The notes under the pieces: model-generated
What the model saw: only the letters and a program-made list of their open reading frames with translations
Databases searched by the model: none
What the model was told of the DNA's origin: nothing
Source of the DNA: Isosphaeraceae bacterium EP7
GTDB lineage: Bacteria; Planctomycetota; Planctomycetia; Isosphaerales; Isosphaeraceae
Reading direction: 5' to 3'
DNA length: 64,000 nucleotides
NCBI GenBank assembly: GCA_038400315.1
Contig: CP151667.1
Span: 2,677,174-2,741,173, forward strand
Shown here: one piece after another, positions 18,310 to 26,787 of the stretch
Numbering within the stretch: position 1 is the stretch's first letter
Layout: the number at the start of each line of letters is the position of its first letter
Translations under genes and position numbers: made by a program

Positions 18310-19347
18310 ATGTCGTCTCGTCCGCGACGGTACGCGCCATTCCTTTTCCTCTGCGTCCTGATGGGAAACGTCGCTCTCGCCGGGCAGCAAGGCGAGACGG
18401 TCACCGAGATGAGCAAGCGGATCTGGGTCGTGTTCCAGGCCAGGAACGGTGACTACTGGTTCGGGAGCGACGGGCAAGGCGTCTACCGCTTCGACGGGGC
18501 GACCATCGTCCCGTTCACGACGAAAGACGGCTTGAGCGGCGACCGAGTGAGGGAATTCAAGGAGGGCAAGTCTGGGAGCGTCTACATCGGCACCCTTACT
18601 GGCATCAGCAAGTTCGACGGAAAGGGTTTCGTCACCCTGGCCCCGGTGGAGAGCAAGGAATGGAGGCGCCACCCGGAGGATTTGTGGTTCAAGGGCGACT
18701 CCATGGTGGACGGCCCCTACCGATATGACGGGAAGACGCTCCACCACCACAAGTTCCCGAAGAGCGAACTAGAGGATGAATACTTCAAGAACAACCCGAA
18801 GCAGCCCTTCAGCCCCTACGGCGTCTACACGATTTACCAGGACAACATCGGGTGTCTCTGGTTCGGCACGGCCGGCTTAGGCCTCTGCCGCTATGACGGG
18901 AAAGGCTTCGGCTGGCTGTACGAGCGGGACCTTTCGGAGACGCCGGGAGGCGGTTCCTTCGGCATCCGCTCAATCACGGAGGACAAGCACGGTAAGTTCT
19001 GGATCAACAACACCGCCCGGCGTTTCGCCATCTCGCACGAACCTGGGAAATTCCGGTACACGAAGGAAGCCGGCGTCGACCAGCCAATGGTGCCGGGCGG
19101 GGAAGATCCGGCCTGGTACAACGGCATTGCCAGGGACAGCAAACAGAACCTCTGGATGTCGACCTTTGGCGGGGGCGTCTGGCAGTACGACGGGGAAGAG
19201 CTGACGAACTACGCGGCGAAGGACGGCGTCAAGGATGCCCTCGGGGTCTCGATTTACATGGACAATCGAGGAGATGTGTGGCTCGGGACGCTGGATTCCG
19301 GGGCTTATAGGCTCAAGGGGAATAGGTTCGAAAAATTCAGGCCGTGA
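18310..19347 (+). CDS. Exported beta-propeller protein with Reg_prop-type repeats
   Basis: The 345-residue protein starts at ATG 18310 with CAGGAGG upstream. A signal peptide occupies about residues 1-24 (hydrophobic FLFLCVLMGNVALAG). The mature part is built of repeats of the two-component-regulator propeller type: WFGSDGQGVYRFDG, VYIGTLTGISKFDGKG, LWFGTAGLGLCRYDGKG, LWMSTFGGGVWQYDGE and VWLGTLDSGAYRLKG. No kinase or other output domain follows, so it would act alone in the periplasm or outside, perhaps as a ligand-binding sensor part. Its stop codon lies inside the terminal repeat of the IS5-type element that begins at 19342, so the C-terminus may have been clipped. Confidence 0.85.
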   Translation: MSSRPRRYAPFLFLCVLMGNVALAGQQGETVTEMSKRIWVVFQARNGDYWFGSDGQGVYRFDGATIVPFTTKDGLSGDRVREFKEGKSGSVYIGTLTGISKFDGKGFVTLAPVESKEWRRHPEDLWFKGDSMVDGPYRYDGKTLHHHKFPKSELEDEYFKNNPKQPFSPYGVYTIYQDNIGCLWFGTAGLGLCRYDGKGFGWLYERDLSETPGGGSFGIRSITEDKHGKFWINNTARRFAISHEPGKFRYTKEAGVDQPMVPGGEDPAWYNGIARDSKQNLWMSTFGGGVWQYDGEELTNYAAKDGVKDALGVSIYMDNRGDVWLGTLDSGAYRLKGNRFEKFRP

Positions 19348-20208
19348 CGAAATCACAACCATCCGACCTCCACCTCGACATAAACGTGTCCAACGACACA
19401 ACATCGTGGTGGGGGATGCGAAAGCAGATAACGCTCGCGGCCAAGGTGGTCCAGGCGTCCTGAATGATACTCAGCCTGTCGTACTGCACCCGCATCCGCC
19501 GCAGCCCCTTCAGCCAGGCGATCGTCCGCTCCACGACCCAACGAATCCTCCAAGCCCGCTGCCGTGTGGCGACCGCAGCTTGGAGATGTGCGGCTCGATC
19601 CCCAGCCAGCGCAACAGCGCCCTCGTCGCCTCGCTGTCTTAGCCCCGATCGAGTCACGCCTCATCCGGAAGCTCCTTCGGGCGGCCCGGCACACCCTTGA
19701 CCCGGGGGAAGCCGAGCACCAGCGGTATGATCTGCCGGTGGTCGCTGGCGTTGGCCCCAGCGGTGCGGATGACCAGCGGGACCCCCGCCTTGTTGATCAT
19801 GACGGTATGCTTCGTGCGGGGCCGGCTGCGGTCCAAGGGGCTCGCCCCGGTCGCCTCGCCGCCGCCGAAGGCCCTCACCGTCACGCCGTCGATGATCACC
19901 GTGTCGAGGTCAAGCTTGCCAGCCACCTTGAGGAGCCGGAGCAGGTCCCAGACCCCGGCATCTTCCCAGGCCCGGAGCCGCCGATGGGCGGTGCGGCCGG
20001 AGCAGCCCTACTCCTCGGGGACGTCCTCCCATCGTGTGCCGGTGGTCAGGACGAAACAGATCACCCGGAGGGCGGTGCGGTGGTCGATCCTTGGCCTGCC
20101 GCCGCCGAGAATCCGTACCATCCCCGCACCACCGCCAGTGTTCGTCCACCTGCGAGAGTATCTCCTGGCGGGGTGATGGTCAGCCTATAGCACCAGATTT
20201 CGTCACGG
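19342..20208 (-). mobile_element. Degenerate IS5-type insertion sequence with 13-bp inverted repeats
   Basis: CCGTGACGAAATC at 19342-19354 and GATTTCGTCACGG at 20196-20208 form a perfect 13-bp terminal inverted repeat. Between them the minus strand carries a broken transposase in at least three frames: an N-terminal part near 19910-20149, a central part near 19654-19926 (DTVIIDGVTVRAFGGGEATG, RTKHTVMINKAGVPL, SDHRQIIPLV), and a C-terminal part near 19380-19560 (RWVVERTIAWLKGLRRMRVQ). These are the IS5/IS427-type motifs with the D, D and E blocks. In-frame stops and frameshifts make it inactive by itself, but its ends are intact, so it could still be moved in trans. Confidence 0.85.
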
Positions 20209-20352
20209 GATATAACGGCCATCGTGGCGTCCAGGCTCGGGGGCCGCTGTCCATCGTCTCGTCCCGTGCGTGTTTTCCTCCTTCACTCGCGAACCACGCG
20301 GTAGAATTTCGCCGCCGCTGACCGATCAGACTGCAACACAAGGGATGCGTGC

Positions 20353-21690
20353 ATGGCGGGAAATCACCACCTGGGGTCGGACCCACTCTTCACCCGGCGT
20401 GAAATGCTGGCAATGTCGGGTAAGGCGGCTCTGGCCGGCATCGCAGCCGGTACCGTTTCGCATGCTGCAGCCGGTACTGTTTCGCAAGCTGCGGAAAGAC
20501 GGCCTCGTATCGCCTGTATCGTGAGCTTTTGGGGGGCTCCGGGGTCCCATGCGGACTGGATCGTCAACAAGCTGATGGATGGCTACTGGTGGCAGGGCGG
20601 CCACACTCCTTCCCGGGTGGAAGTCGCCTCCGTTTACATCCATCAGTTTGAGACGAGTTTACTGGGCCAGAAAGTATGCAAAGCGAAAAACATACCGATC
20701 TATAAGACGGTAGGCGAGGCCGTCAAGCTCGGGGGGGAGGAACTTGCGGTAGATGGTGTGGTCATCGTCGGGGAACACGGGAACTATCCCACAGATCTCA
20801 AGGGACACTGGCTCCTGCCGCGCTGGTGGATGTACCAGCAGGTGATCCGGGTTTTCGACCAGGACAATCGCTCGGTGCCGGTCTTCAACGACAAGCACCT
20901 CTCCTACAACTGGGACGATGCCAAGTGGATGTTCGACAAATCCCGTGAACTGAACTTTCCACTGACCGGCGGTTCCTCCATCCCGACCTACTTCCGTAAG
21001 CCCGAGATCGACCTGGCTATCGATACGCCTATAAAGAACTCGATCGTGGTTGGAGGCGCCGCGGATGAGGGAGCCATTTTCCATTGTGTCGACGTGCTTC
21101 AAGCCTTCGTAGAACGACGCAAGGGCGGAGAGACCGGCGTCAAATCGGTACAGTCCATCCGGGGACCTGAAGCATGGAAGTGGGTCGAAGGCAATCCCTG
21201 GGCAGGCAAGCTGCTTGATTCCGTGGCGCACAATTTCGACCTGAAGCCGGGATCCTTTCAGAAGAGCGCCCAGGCCAACATCTGTTCCGTGGAGTATAAC
21301 GACGGGACAAGGGCGGCTGTCATTTCGGGCCGCGGCGTGGGCTGGACCTACGCCGGCGAAATTGAAGGACAAGAAGCGCCGACAATCGTTTCGATGCTTG
21401 GCTGGCCCGGCCCTTACTCGCAATACCACGCCGCGAACGCTCAACCGCACTGGATTACCGAGATGATGGTGACCAATAGGGAACCATTCAATGCGGAGCG
21501 GTTACTGCTGTCTACCGGGATTGTGAACCACTACATGGACTCAAACTGGGAAAACGGCCGTTACTCTGCCGTTGGGCACCGCATCGAGACGCCGTTCATG
21601 GACATGAAATACCACACAACACGGGGACCGATGTTTGAGAAGGGTGAGCGTCCGCCGAACATCCCATACATCCGGGGTTTTCATGCATAG
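20353..21690 (+). CDS. Tat-exported Gfo/Idh/MocA-like protein
   Basis: The 445-residue protein starts at ATG 20353 with AAGGGA upstream. Its N-terminus carries a twin-arginine type signal (TRREMLAMSGKAALAGIAAG), then RPRIACIVSFWGAPGSHADW. The body includes VDGVVIVGEHGNYPTDLKGH and PVFNDKHLSYNWDDAKWMFD, as in the exported Gfo/Idh/MocA-fold proteins common in planctomycetes and verrucomicrobia. The usual GxGxxG dinucleotide motif at the start is not obvious, so a classic oxidoreductase activity is uncertain. It probably acts on sugars outside the cytoplasm, by inference from the family. It sits between two insertion sequences. Confidence 0.7.
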   Translation: MAGNHHLGSDPLFTRREMLAMSGKAALAGIAAGTVSHAAAGTVSQAAERRPRIACIVSFWGAPGSHADWIVNKLMDGYWWQGGHTPSRVEVASVYIHQFETSLLGQKVCKAKNIPIYKTVGEAVKLGGEELAVDGVVIVGEHGNYPTDLKGHWLLPRWWMYQQVIRVFDQDNRSVPVFNDKHLSYNWDDAKWMFDKSRELNFPLTGGSSIPTYFRKPEIDLAIDTPIKNSIVVGGAADEGAIFHCVDVLQAFVERRKGGETGVKSVQSIRGPEAWKWVEGNPWAGKLLDSVAHNFDLKPGSFQKSAQANICSVEYNDGTRAAVISGRGVGWTYAGEIEGQEAPTIVSMLGWPGPYSQYHAANAQPHWITEMMVTNREPFNAERLLLSTGIVNHYMDSNWENGRYSAVGHRIETPFMDMKYHTTRGPMFEKGERPPNIPYIRGFHA

Positions 21691-21904
21691 GCTCAGTGCA
21701 TCGCGGCCGAATGCTCCGGGACGGCCCCGCATGCCGGTGCGGCTAACCGCAACGGTGCCGCCGCGGGAATGCTGCCGCTGAGTCGATAAGCGAGCGCAGA
21801 GAAGCCAAAGTAGGACAGGAAATCCTGGATCAGGTACTGGACCCTGACGTTGCCGTTATTCTAGAGGATAGATCCGACTTCGATATTTTGCTCCAGATGA
21901 GAGA

Positions 21905-22060
21905 CCCGGGCCGGTGCACGGGCGGATGCCGGTGGTGCTGCTGAAAAACGATTATCAGGCCTGGCTCAATCCGAATGCGACGCCGGACGAGCTGATGTGG
22001 CTGCTGAAACCGCTACTGCCGGAGCTGATGGTGGGCTACCCGGTCGGCAAGGCGCGGTCC
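21905..22060 (+). pseudogene. C-terminal fragment of an SRAP (YedK/HMCES) DNA-crosslink repair peptidase
   Basis: The frame from 21914 reads HGRMPVVLLKNDYQAWLNPN and DELMWLLKPLLPELMVGYPV, closely following the C-terminal SRAP block (HxRMPVIL...W L...LLxP.P...M..YPV). The N-terminal catalytic Cys-Gly-Arg and the rest of the domain are absent, and the frame degrades after about 22060. It is therefore a relic of a gene that in full form crosslinks to abasic sites in single-stranded DNA. Confidence 0.7.
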
Positions 22061-22205
22061 ATTCGCCCTCGGTGGACAGTCCGTTCTGCGTCGATCCCGC
22101 CCGAGCCTCCGGTGAACGCAACCGCACTGGCACGCCCGTACAGAATTTCCGCCACAATCCGCCCCCGGCCTTAATCGCCCGAGTGTTCGGCTTTGGGGGG
22201 CGGCG

Positions 22206-22430
22206 ATGCGGATCAAGCACTACTCAGAAGGCCGGTTCTACGTGATCGACTGCCCTCCCGGCAGCCGAGTTGTCCGCGAAGCCTCGTCGTATGACCTGCT
22301 GATTGTCCCTTTCGGCGAGAAGGACGTGCCGATCTCGTCCGAGCCCGAGGAGCTGCTGCCGCTGCTCGCAGACGCGGGGCGATGTGGGCTCTCGCTCGTC
22401 GGCGAATCCGAGGCGGTCTTGGCCAGCTAG
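22206..22430 (+). CDS. Hypothetical 74-residue protein, possibly clipped by an insertion
   Basis: ATG 22206 follows a GGGGGGCGGCG purine-rich stretch. The product is small, soluble and acidic, with a beta-rich first half (IKHYSEGRFYVIDCPPGSRV) and a helical end (EELLPLLADAGRCGLSLVGE). No family is recognised. The stop TAG at 22428-22430 coincides with the border of the IS630-type element that begins at about 22429, so the natural C-terminus may have been removed. Confidence 0.5.
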   Translation: MRIKHYSEGRFYVIDCPPGSRVVREASSYDLLIVPFGEKDVPISSEPEELLPLLADAGRCGLSLVGESEAVLAS

Positions 22431-23409
22431 CCCGGTTTTCCTTTGAGCGTGTCGGTTGAGGCCTCCCCCCCGCTCCGGTATCCGCAGTGGCCGAACCAGC
22501 CGCGGAGGTCGCCCGGCTCGACGGCCCTCAGGCCGTCGCCCATCGCACCGATCCGCGCCTCGACCGTCCGCGCCTTGGCCGACCTCAGGTGCGGCTTCAG
22601 CTTGGAGAACATCGACTCGATCGGGTTGAGGTCCGGACTGTACGGCGGCAGGTACCGCACCTCGGCCCCGGCCGCCGCGATCAACCGGCCGACCTCGGCC
22701 GTCTTGTGGCACGGCAAGTTGTCGATGATCACGACGTCGCCCGGACGGAGCGTCGGGGCCAGGCACCGGCCGATGTCGGCCTCGAAGCAGGCGGCGTTGG
22801 TCGCCCCGTCGAAGGCCAGGCAGGCCGCCGCCGGCACGCCGTCGAGGCGAACCGCGGCGGTCAGCGTCGTGACCTTCCAGTGGCCGTGCGGCACCGGGCC
22901 GTCGACGCGGACCCCGCTGGGGGCCCGGCCGTGGGTACGGTCCATCGCCGTGCTGGCGCCGCTCTCGTCGAGGAAGACCAGCCGCCCCGGGTCGACCGCG
23001 GCGAACTCCTCGCGCCAGGCCCGCCGGTGCGCCTTCAACTCGGGGCGATCCCGCTCGGCCGCCCGCCGCGACTTTTTTGGCGCGTGATGCCCAGTCGCCT
23101 CCGCGCCCGGTGCACGGCCGACGGGCAGCAGCCCACGCCGGCGGCCTCGGCCAACGGCGCGAGCGTGGCGTCGTCGTCGGCCCGGACCGCCTCGCGGAGT
23201 CGCCCCGCGGCCTCGCCGTCGAAGGCCGGGGCCCGCCCGCCGCCGTGCGGCCGGGGGGCGATCGAGCCGGTGTCGCGCCGCGGCCGCACCAGCTTGCCAA
23301 TCCAGGTGACGCTGACGGAGAACCGCGCGGCGATCTGCTCGCGGGTGCCGTCGCGCCGGTCGCAGGCGGCGAGGACCCGCTCGCGCAGGTCGGTCGAATA
23401 AGCCTTCAT
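22427..23409 (-). CDS. IS630 transposase made by -1 frameshifting (two overlapping frames)
   Basis: The first frame (23409 down to 23035) starts with GGAGG upstream and gives a helix-turn-helix domain (YSTDLRERVLAACDRRDGTR, IAARFSVSVTWIGKLVR). The second frame holds the catalytic domain with VFLDESGAST, VVIIDNLPCHK and PYSPDLNPIESMFSKLK (D, D and E). The frames join at AAAAAAG (plus positions 23072-23078), where a -1 shift takes CAA-AAA-AGT into AAA-AAG-TCG. The same arrangement occurs in the neighbouring IS630 copy, which argues for programmed shifting rather than a mutation. Confidence 0.8.
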
Positions 23410-23456
23410 CCCCGTGCCCTCCATACAGCAAGGGATAGCAAGGGACAACCGGCTCA
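22429..23456 (-). mobile_element. IS630-family insertion sequence A
   Basis: A minus-strand two-frame transposase is flanked by imperfect inverted repeats: AGCCCGGTTTTCC at about 22429 and, on the other strand, GAGCCGGTTGTCC near 23456. IS630 elements target TA; a TA is present at the left border but I do not see a matching one immediately at the right border. It lies only about 20 bases from the next element. Confidence 0.75.
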
Positions 23457-23476
23457 GTCAAAGAGAAATTGCTCTA

Positions 23477-24696
23477 AGTGGTTCATCCGGCAGGTGATTT
23501 GCAGGTGGATGGAGGTATCTCCCAGGAGACCTCGCCATGGCCGCCCGCGTCCTTCTCCGCCCGATGACGTCCGAGGAGCAGCAGGCCATCGCCGAGTTGC
23601 TCCACTCGCGCACCGCCCCGGTCCGCCTGGTCGAGCGAGCCCGCATCGTCCAGGAGGCCGCCTACGGCCGATCGGCCCCCACCATCGCTGCGGCCCTCGG
23701 CTGCTCGCGGCCGACCGTCTATGCTTGGATCCGTCGCTTCAGCGAGCTGGGCATGGCCGGCCTCCAGGAGCGGCCCCGCGCCGGCCGACCGCCGACCTAT
23801 ACCGTCGACCAGCGGGCCGAGGTCCTGGCCGTCGCGCTGACCGCCCCCCAGGACCTGGGCCTGCCCTTCGGCTGCTGGACGCTCGACCGCCTGGAGGCCT
23901 ACCTCAACGAGCAGAAGGACATCGCCATCAAGCGGAGTCGGATCGACGAGATCCTCGCGGAGGAGGGCCTCCGCTGGCGCAAGCAGGAGACGTGGTTCGG
24001 CGAGCGGGTGGACCCCGAATTCGCCGAAAAAAGGGGGCCATCGAGCGACTCTACCGCGAGCCTCCGGCGGATTCGGCGGTCGTCTGCCTCGACGAAATGG
24101 GGCCGGAGAGCGCCAAAAGCTTCCCGGGACAGAACCCCCTGCGAACCAAGCCCGAGACGACGGCCGAGGGCAGCCGCCAGCCCGCCGGCCGCGCTCGGCA
24201 GGAGGCCGACTACGGCCGCCGCGGCAAGGGTTACGTCTTCGGCGCCTTCCGACCCGCCACTGGCGAAGCCTTCACCCGCCCCTACGACAGCCGCTCGACC
24301 CGCAACTGGGTCGAGTTCCTCGGCCAGGTCGAGGCGTGGGTCCCGGCGGACGCCGAACGGGTCTACGCCATCTTCGACAACCTGAGCGCCCACCGCGCCA
24401 CCGACGTGCTGCTGTTCAGCCTGGCCCATCCCCGCTGGGAGTTCGTCTTCCAGCCAGTCTCCGCGGCGTACCTGAACCTGATCGAGCCGTGGTGGAAGGT
24501 GCTGAGAAGCCTGGCGTTGAAGGGCCGCCGGTTCGAGACTTGGGAGGAGATCTGCCAGGCGGTCGAACGAGCGACAGCGTACTGGAACGCGCATCGTCAC
24601 CCCTTCGTCTGGGGCCGTCGTCGTCGCCATCAACCACGCCGAACGCCGGGAATCGCCGCCGTACCGGGTGTCAGGACACTTGCCGGATGAGCCACT
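23477..24696 (+). mobile_element. IS630-family insertion sequence B with clear inverted repeats
   Basis: AGTGGTTCATCCGGCAGGTG (23477-23496) and the reverse complement of 24677-24696 (AGTGGCTCATCCGGCAAGTG) form a 20-bp repeat with two mismatches. TA dinucleotides sit at both borders (23475-23476 and 24696-24697), consistent with TA target duplication. The two-frame transposase inside is otherwise intact. Confidence 0.85.
23537..24690 (+). CDS. IS630 transposase made by -1 frameshifting
   Basis: The first frame starts at ATG 23537 (CAGGAGACC upstream) and encodes a helix-turn-helix region (PTIAAALGCSRPTVYAWIRR, then LQERPRAGRPPTY). The catalytic domain lies in the -1 frame with VCLDEMGPESAKS, AIFDNLSAHRATD and LNLIEPWWKVLRSLALKG. 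The frames meet at AAAAAAG (24027-24033), followed directly by a GGGG run that may help pausing; the shift turns GAA-AAA-AGG into AAA-AAG-GGG. The full product is about 384 residues, a normal length for the family. Confidence 0.85.
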
Positions 24697-24704
24697 AAGG
24701 AGCT

Positions 24705-26085
24705 TATGTCAAATGTTGTGGACGGGGTCTGATTCAGGCGGCGTCCTTGACCTCGATCCCATCGGCGAACTTTGCCCCTGAGATGACAGCCTGAAGGCGA
24801 GCCGATCCGTTCAACGAACGCCAACTCTTCGAGGCACTCTCCATCAGCTTGAAGACCATCGTCAGGCACGCCATTCGGCTGCCGCTCCCCTTGGTTTTCA
24901 CGGTCCGAAGCCGCACCGTGGCGAACGTCGACTCGATCGGGTTGGTCATGCGGATGTGACGCCAATGCTCCGCCGGGAAGTCGTAGAACGGCAGCAGCGG
25001 CCCGCGATCCTTGGCCAGGCAGTCGGTCGCCTTCGGGTACTTCGCCTCGTAGGTCGCCACGAACAGGTCGAACGCCTTCTCGGCGGCGGCCTTCGTCTCC
25101 GCCTCATAGATCCCATGCAGGGCCGCCTTGGCCCTGGGCTGCACCCCCTGGGGCAGCTTGTCCAGGACGTTGGAGGTCTTGTGCACCCAGCACCTTTGGC
25201 CCTTGGTCGAGGGCCAGACCTGGGCGACTGCCTTCCAGAAGCCCAACGCCCCGTCGCCGATGGCCAGGCTCGGCTCGACCGTCAGGCCGCGGGCCCGGCA
25301 ATCCAGCGGCAGCTCCTTCCAGGACTGCTCGCTCTCCCGGTAGCCGTCGGCCACGGCGATCAGCTCCTTCTTCCCCTCGGCGGTGGCGCCCATGAGGACC
25401 AGGATGCACTGGCGGTCCTGCTCCAGGCGGACGTTGAAGTGGACGCCGTCGGCCCAGACGTAGACGTAGTGCCTGCCCGCCAGCGACCGCTTGCCCCATG
25501 CCTGGTACTCGCCCTCCCAGGTCGCCTTGAGCCGGGTGACGGTGGTGGCCGACAGGCCCGGGGCGTCGGGGCCAAGGAGGGCCTGCAAGGCCTCGGAGAA
25601 GTCGCCGGTGCTGACCCCCTTGAGGTAGAGCCATGGGATCAGCTCGTCGAGGCTCCTGGTCCGCTTCAGGTAGGGCGGCAGGATGCCCGAGGTGAACTTC
25701 TCCCGCTCGTCGGCGGGCCTTCGATCGTGGACCCGGGGTTGCTTGACCTGGACCTCGCCGAGCCCGGTCTGGATGGCCCGCTCGGGGAGGTGGCCGTTGC
25801 GGACGACCTGGCGTCGCCCGTCGTGGCCCTTGAGGTGGGCATGGGCGTCGATCCAGGCGAGGACCTCGGCCTCGACGGCCTCGGCCAGGAGACGTCGGGC
25901 GCCGTCCCGCAGGAGGTCGGTCAGGGGGTCCTGGACGCCGGGCATTGGCCCGACGATTGGGAGGGTTGTAGACTCTTCCACGGCGGCGTGCTCCTCGGCC
26001 ATTTCGGCCGGCTGGTGGCCTTGAGATTCACCAAGGGTACGCCGCCCAAATCAGACCGCCATCCACAACTTCCGGTTATAGCTCC
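24705..26085 (-). mobile_element. IS256-family insertion sequence
   Basis: An intact IS256-type transposase is flanked by imperfect inverted repeats sharing GTTGTGGA and GTCTGATT (left near 24714-24735; right, complementary, near 26052-26073). The outer borders are approximate, and no 8-base target repeat was identified. It lies about 10 bases from IS630 copy B, so three elements stand almost end to end. Confidence 0.8.
24734..26002 (-). CDS. IS256 transposase
   Basis: The 422-residue DDE transposase has the IS256 layout: an N-terminal helical region ('LLRDGARRLLAEAVEAEVLA'), the RNGHLPERAIQTGLGEV block, D in YVWADGVHFNVRLEQDRQ, D in LAIGDGALGFWKAV followed by the RCWVHKTSNVLDKLP segment, and E in RMTNPIESTFATVRLRT. 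Length and motifs are complete, so it is probably functional. Confidence 0.95.
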   Translation of the reverse strand: MAEEHAAVEESTTLPIVGPMPGVQDPLTDLLRDGARRLLAEAVEAEVLAWIDAHAHLKGHDGRRQVVRNGHLPERAIQTGLGEVQVKQPRVHDRRPADEREKFTSGILPPYLKRTRSLDELIPWLYLKGVSTGDFSEALQALLGPDAPGLSATTVTRLKATWEGEYQAWGKRSLAGRHYVYVWADGVHFNVRLEQDRQCILVLMGATAEGKKELIAVADGYRESEQSWKELPLDCRARGLTVEPSLAIGDGALGFWKAVAQVWPSTKGQRCWVHKTSNVLDKLPQGVQPRAKAALHGIYEAETKAAAEKAFDLFVATYEAKYPKATDCLAKDRGPLLPFYDFPAEHWRHIRMTNPIESTFATVRLRTVKTKGSGSRMACLTMVFKLMESASKSWRSLNGSARLQAVISGAKFADGIEVKDAA

Positions 26086-26267
26086 CGGGCCATCGCCGTC
26101 GAAATTGGTGTCGTCCTGCCGGCTTTTCAGAGAAAGGTCATGCGAAAAGTCGAAGGATTACTCGAATCGTTGTGCCTTCGTTGCAGGGAAACACGATTTT
26201 GACAGGCCACATTGCGACTTTTTTTCTTGGTCCAGAGGTGTATCTGCGTCTAATAGCAGCAGAGTGC

Positions 26268-26296
26268 TTGACAGCTTGCATGGCAAGTTTTAAGGT
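26268..26296 (+). promoter_or_regulatory. Candidate sigma-70-type promoter upstream of a small lipoprotein gene
   Basis: A perfect -35 TTGACA (26268-26273) is followed after 17 bases by TAAGGT (26291-26296), or more distantly by TAAAAT at 26296. It lies in an AT-rich stretch between the IS256 end and the lipoprotein gene at 26439, in the same direction. The -10 box is weak, so this is a modest call. The rest of 26086-26438 shows no gene. Confidence 0.35.
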
Positions 26297-26384
26297 AAAA
26301 TTAATCGCCGATCTTTCGGGATTGTCGATCACTTCCAAATAGATGGATTCGAAAGAGTGCGATCGACGCTGCTTTAGAGCAAGG

Positions 26385-26406
26385 AGACACCCGTTCGGGT
26401 GTCTTT
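26385..26406 (+). terminator. Hairpin with T run between promoter and lipoprotein gene (terminator or attenuator)
   Basis: AGACACCCG (26385-26393) pairs perfectly with CGGGTGTCT (26396-26404) over a two-base gap, followed by TT. No gene ends just upstream on this strand, and the coding start at 26439 lies 33 bases downstream, so it may be a leader attenuator or the terminator of a small transcript. Confidence 0.5.
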
Positions 26407-26438
26407 ACTGCCGCACGTGATCCGAGAGGTCAATCGAC

Positions 26439-26642
26439 GTGACAATCGCGAGACGACGTGTTCTTGGCTTGGGCTTGTTTTACGGGCTACTCGCAGTGAC
26501 CGGCTGTTCTCGATCGCCCCAGGAGACCGAGATTCAAAAGATCGACGGACTATCTCCCGGTGAATACCGCGACAAAATGGAGATCGAGGCACAAAAGGCG
26601 TCCCGTGGAAGGTCGAAGGCCCGCGGTGGCAGGAGCAAATAG
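26439..26642 (+). CDS. Small lipoprotein
   Basis: GTG 26439 is preceded by GAGAGG. The 67-residue product has a lipoprotein signal (RRRVLGLGLFYGLLAVTGC) with lipobox VTGC at residues 20-23, and a short hydrophilic mature part ending in a basic, repetitive SRGRSKARGGRSK tail. Such small lipoproteins often precede DUF1559 genes in planctomycetes, as here (next gene 26788). The function is unknown; location in the envelope is inferred from the lipobox. Confidence 0.7.
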   Translation: MTIARRRVLGLGLFYGLLAVTGCSRSPQETEIQKIDGLSPGEYRDKMEIEAQKASRGRSKARGGRSK

Positions 26643-26787
26643 CGACAGGAGTCAGGGATTTCGTCAGGGGGAGCTGTTAAACACGGCAGTGAGCGATAGA
26701 CGAATTCGGCCCAGGAATAGCCGATCGAAGTCGGACTGAATGGTGTCGGTTACCGTTCTCAACACGCTCTCAGGAGTCTTCATTTCC

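Noticed and set aside
23077-23500. Plus-strand frame across the IS630 copy A transposase
   Set aside because: It is antisense to the transposase and only becomes meaningful after 24027, where it is the catalytic frame of IS630 copy B.
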